Assembly (NCBI GenBank): GCA_965247735.1
Contig: CBDFHN010000002.1
Span: 3,100,001 to 3,164,000 of the forward strand
Length of the DNA: 64,000 nt
Direction of reading: 5' to 3'
Origin: JAOXRU01 sp965247735
Lineage (GTDB): Bacteria; Bacteroidota; Bacteroidia; Flavobacteriales; Flavobacteriaceae
The notes beneath the pieces were generated by a model. That model was not told the origin of the DNA, searched no databases, and saw only the letters and a list, made by a program, of their open reading frames with translations. This document shows positions 63,946-64,000 of this stretch, one piece after another (position 1 is the stretch's first letter; every line of letters begins with the position of its first letter). A program made the position numbers and the translations under genes.

Positions 63946-64000
63946 TTGTTTGTACAAAAGAACATATTAGTAACAGGTGGGGCTGGGTTTATTGGATCTA
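63946..64000 (+). CDS. NAD-dependent epimerase/dehydratase, 5' end only
   Basis: The final bases encode KNILVTGGAGFIGS, the Rossmann nucleotide-binding loop of nucleotide-sugar epimerases or dehydratases such as dTDP-glucose 4,6-dehydratase. The likely start is TTG at 63946, 7 bp after the Wzz-like stop. The gene runs out of the window, so its substrate cannot be judged. Confidence 0.75.
   Translation, partial: MFVQKNILVTGGAGFIGS

Noticed and set aside
63946..64000. Specific assignment of the terminal fragment as rfbB
   Set aside because: Only the NAD-binding loop is visible; many epimerases share it.

Overview
The window reads as chromosomal DNA of a marine-type member of the Flavobacteriaceae (Bacteroidota). 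The evidence is the low GC content, lineage-typical families (a DUF4175-type coiled-coil protein, DUF4837 and DUF6909 proteins, DUF4876/DUF6850 partners of a TonB receptor, a TssD-type Hcp), TAnnTTTG -7 promoter elements, no clear Shine-Dalgarno sequences, and frequent TTG starts. No tRNA, rRNA or CRISPR array was seen.

Layout. (1) 1-13.3 kb looks origin-proximal. An 870-bp AT-rich gene-free stretch with DnaA-box-like nonamers precedes an SPFH protein and gltX (minus strand), then the DUF4175-type protein, ybeY, mnmG and a bifunctional-nuclease-family gene. Two perfect GTTCCACGTGGAAC palindromes flank the ybeY/mnmG junction. Six GTTCCACGTGTAAC variants follow, five of them inside a 1.3-kb array of ~303-bp direct repeats. 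I read these as a parS (ParB-binding) centromere cluster. (2) 11.9-17.2 kb carries a lipoprotein, two methyltransferases, an OmpH/Skp-like lipoprotein, a small HTH protein, a DoxX-like protein and a DNA polymerase III delta-prime-like protein.

(3) 17.7-35.6 kb is a type VI secretion cargo island: Hcp (TssD), a repeat-rich spacer, VgrG, a putative cysteine-peptidase effector with candidate immunity genes, a gene of unknown role, and a 1363-residue effector (LysM-like, PAAR-like DUF4280, Ig-like, GH19 and C39-like domains) with a lipoprotein. Two orphan C-terminal cassettes follow. Each pairs a different glycan hydrolase/peptidase combination with a lipoprotein, and each is flanked by its own direct repeat. 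The immunity lipoproteins appear modular in step with the effectors: module A goes with the C39-like domain and module B with the lysozyme/GH23-like domain. No sheath, baseplate or membrane-complex gene is present.

(4) 36-43.6 kb is a probable metal-uptake operon (TonB receptor, DUF4876 lipoprotein, a 31-codon ORF, DUF6850 barrel, di-haem cytochrome c peroxidase, DinB-like protein) behind a short palindrome. (5) 43.7-51.5 kb holds pgk, a MltD-like transglycosylase, a 52-codon ORF related to the 31-codon one, a DUF4837 lipoprotein, an alpha/beta hydrolase and tex. (6) 51.9-58.2 kb has two paralogous secreted thrombospondin-type-3-repeat proteins convergent with an OmpA/PD40 protein. (7) 58.4-64 kb has tatA, an M23 peptidase, a GH3-type protein, a DUF6909 protein, a Wzz-like protein and the 5' end of a nucleotide-sugar epimerase/dehydratase, which suggests a surface-polysaccharide locus begins here.

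Most exciting points: the parS repeat array, the domain-matched effector/immunity cassettes, and the tiny CDRFN-motif ORFs coupled to unrelated downstream genes. All functional calls are from reading the sequence. No searches were run.
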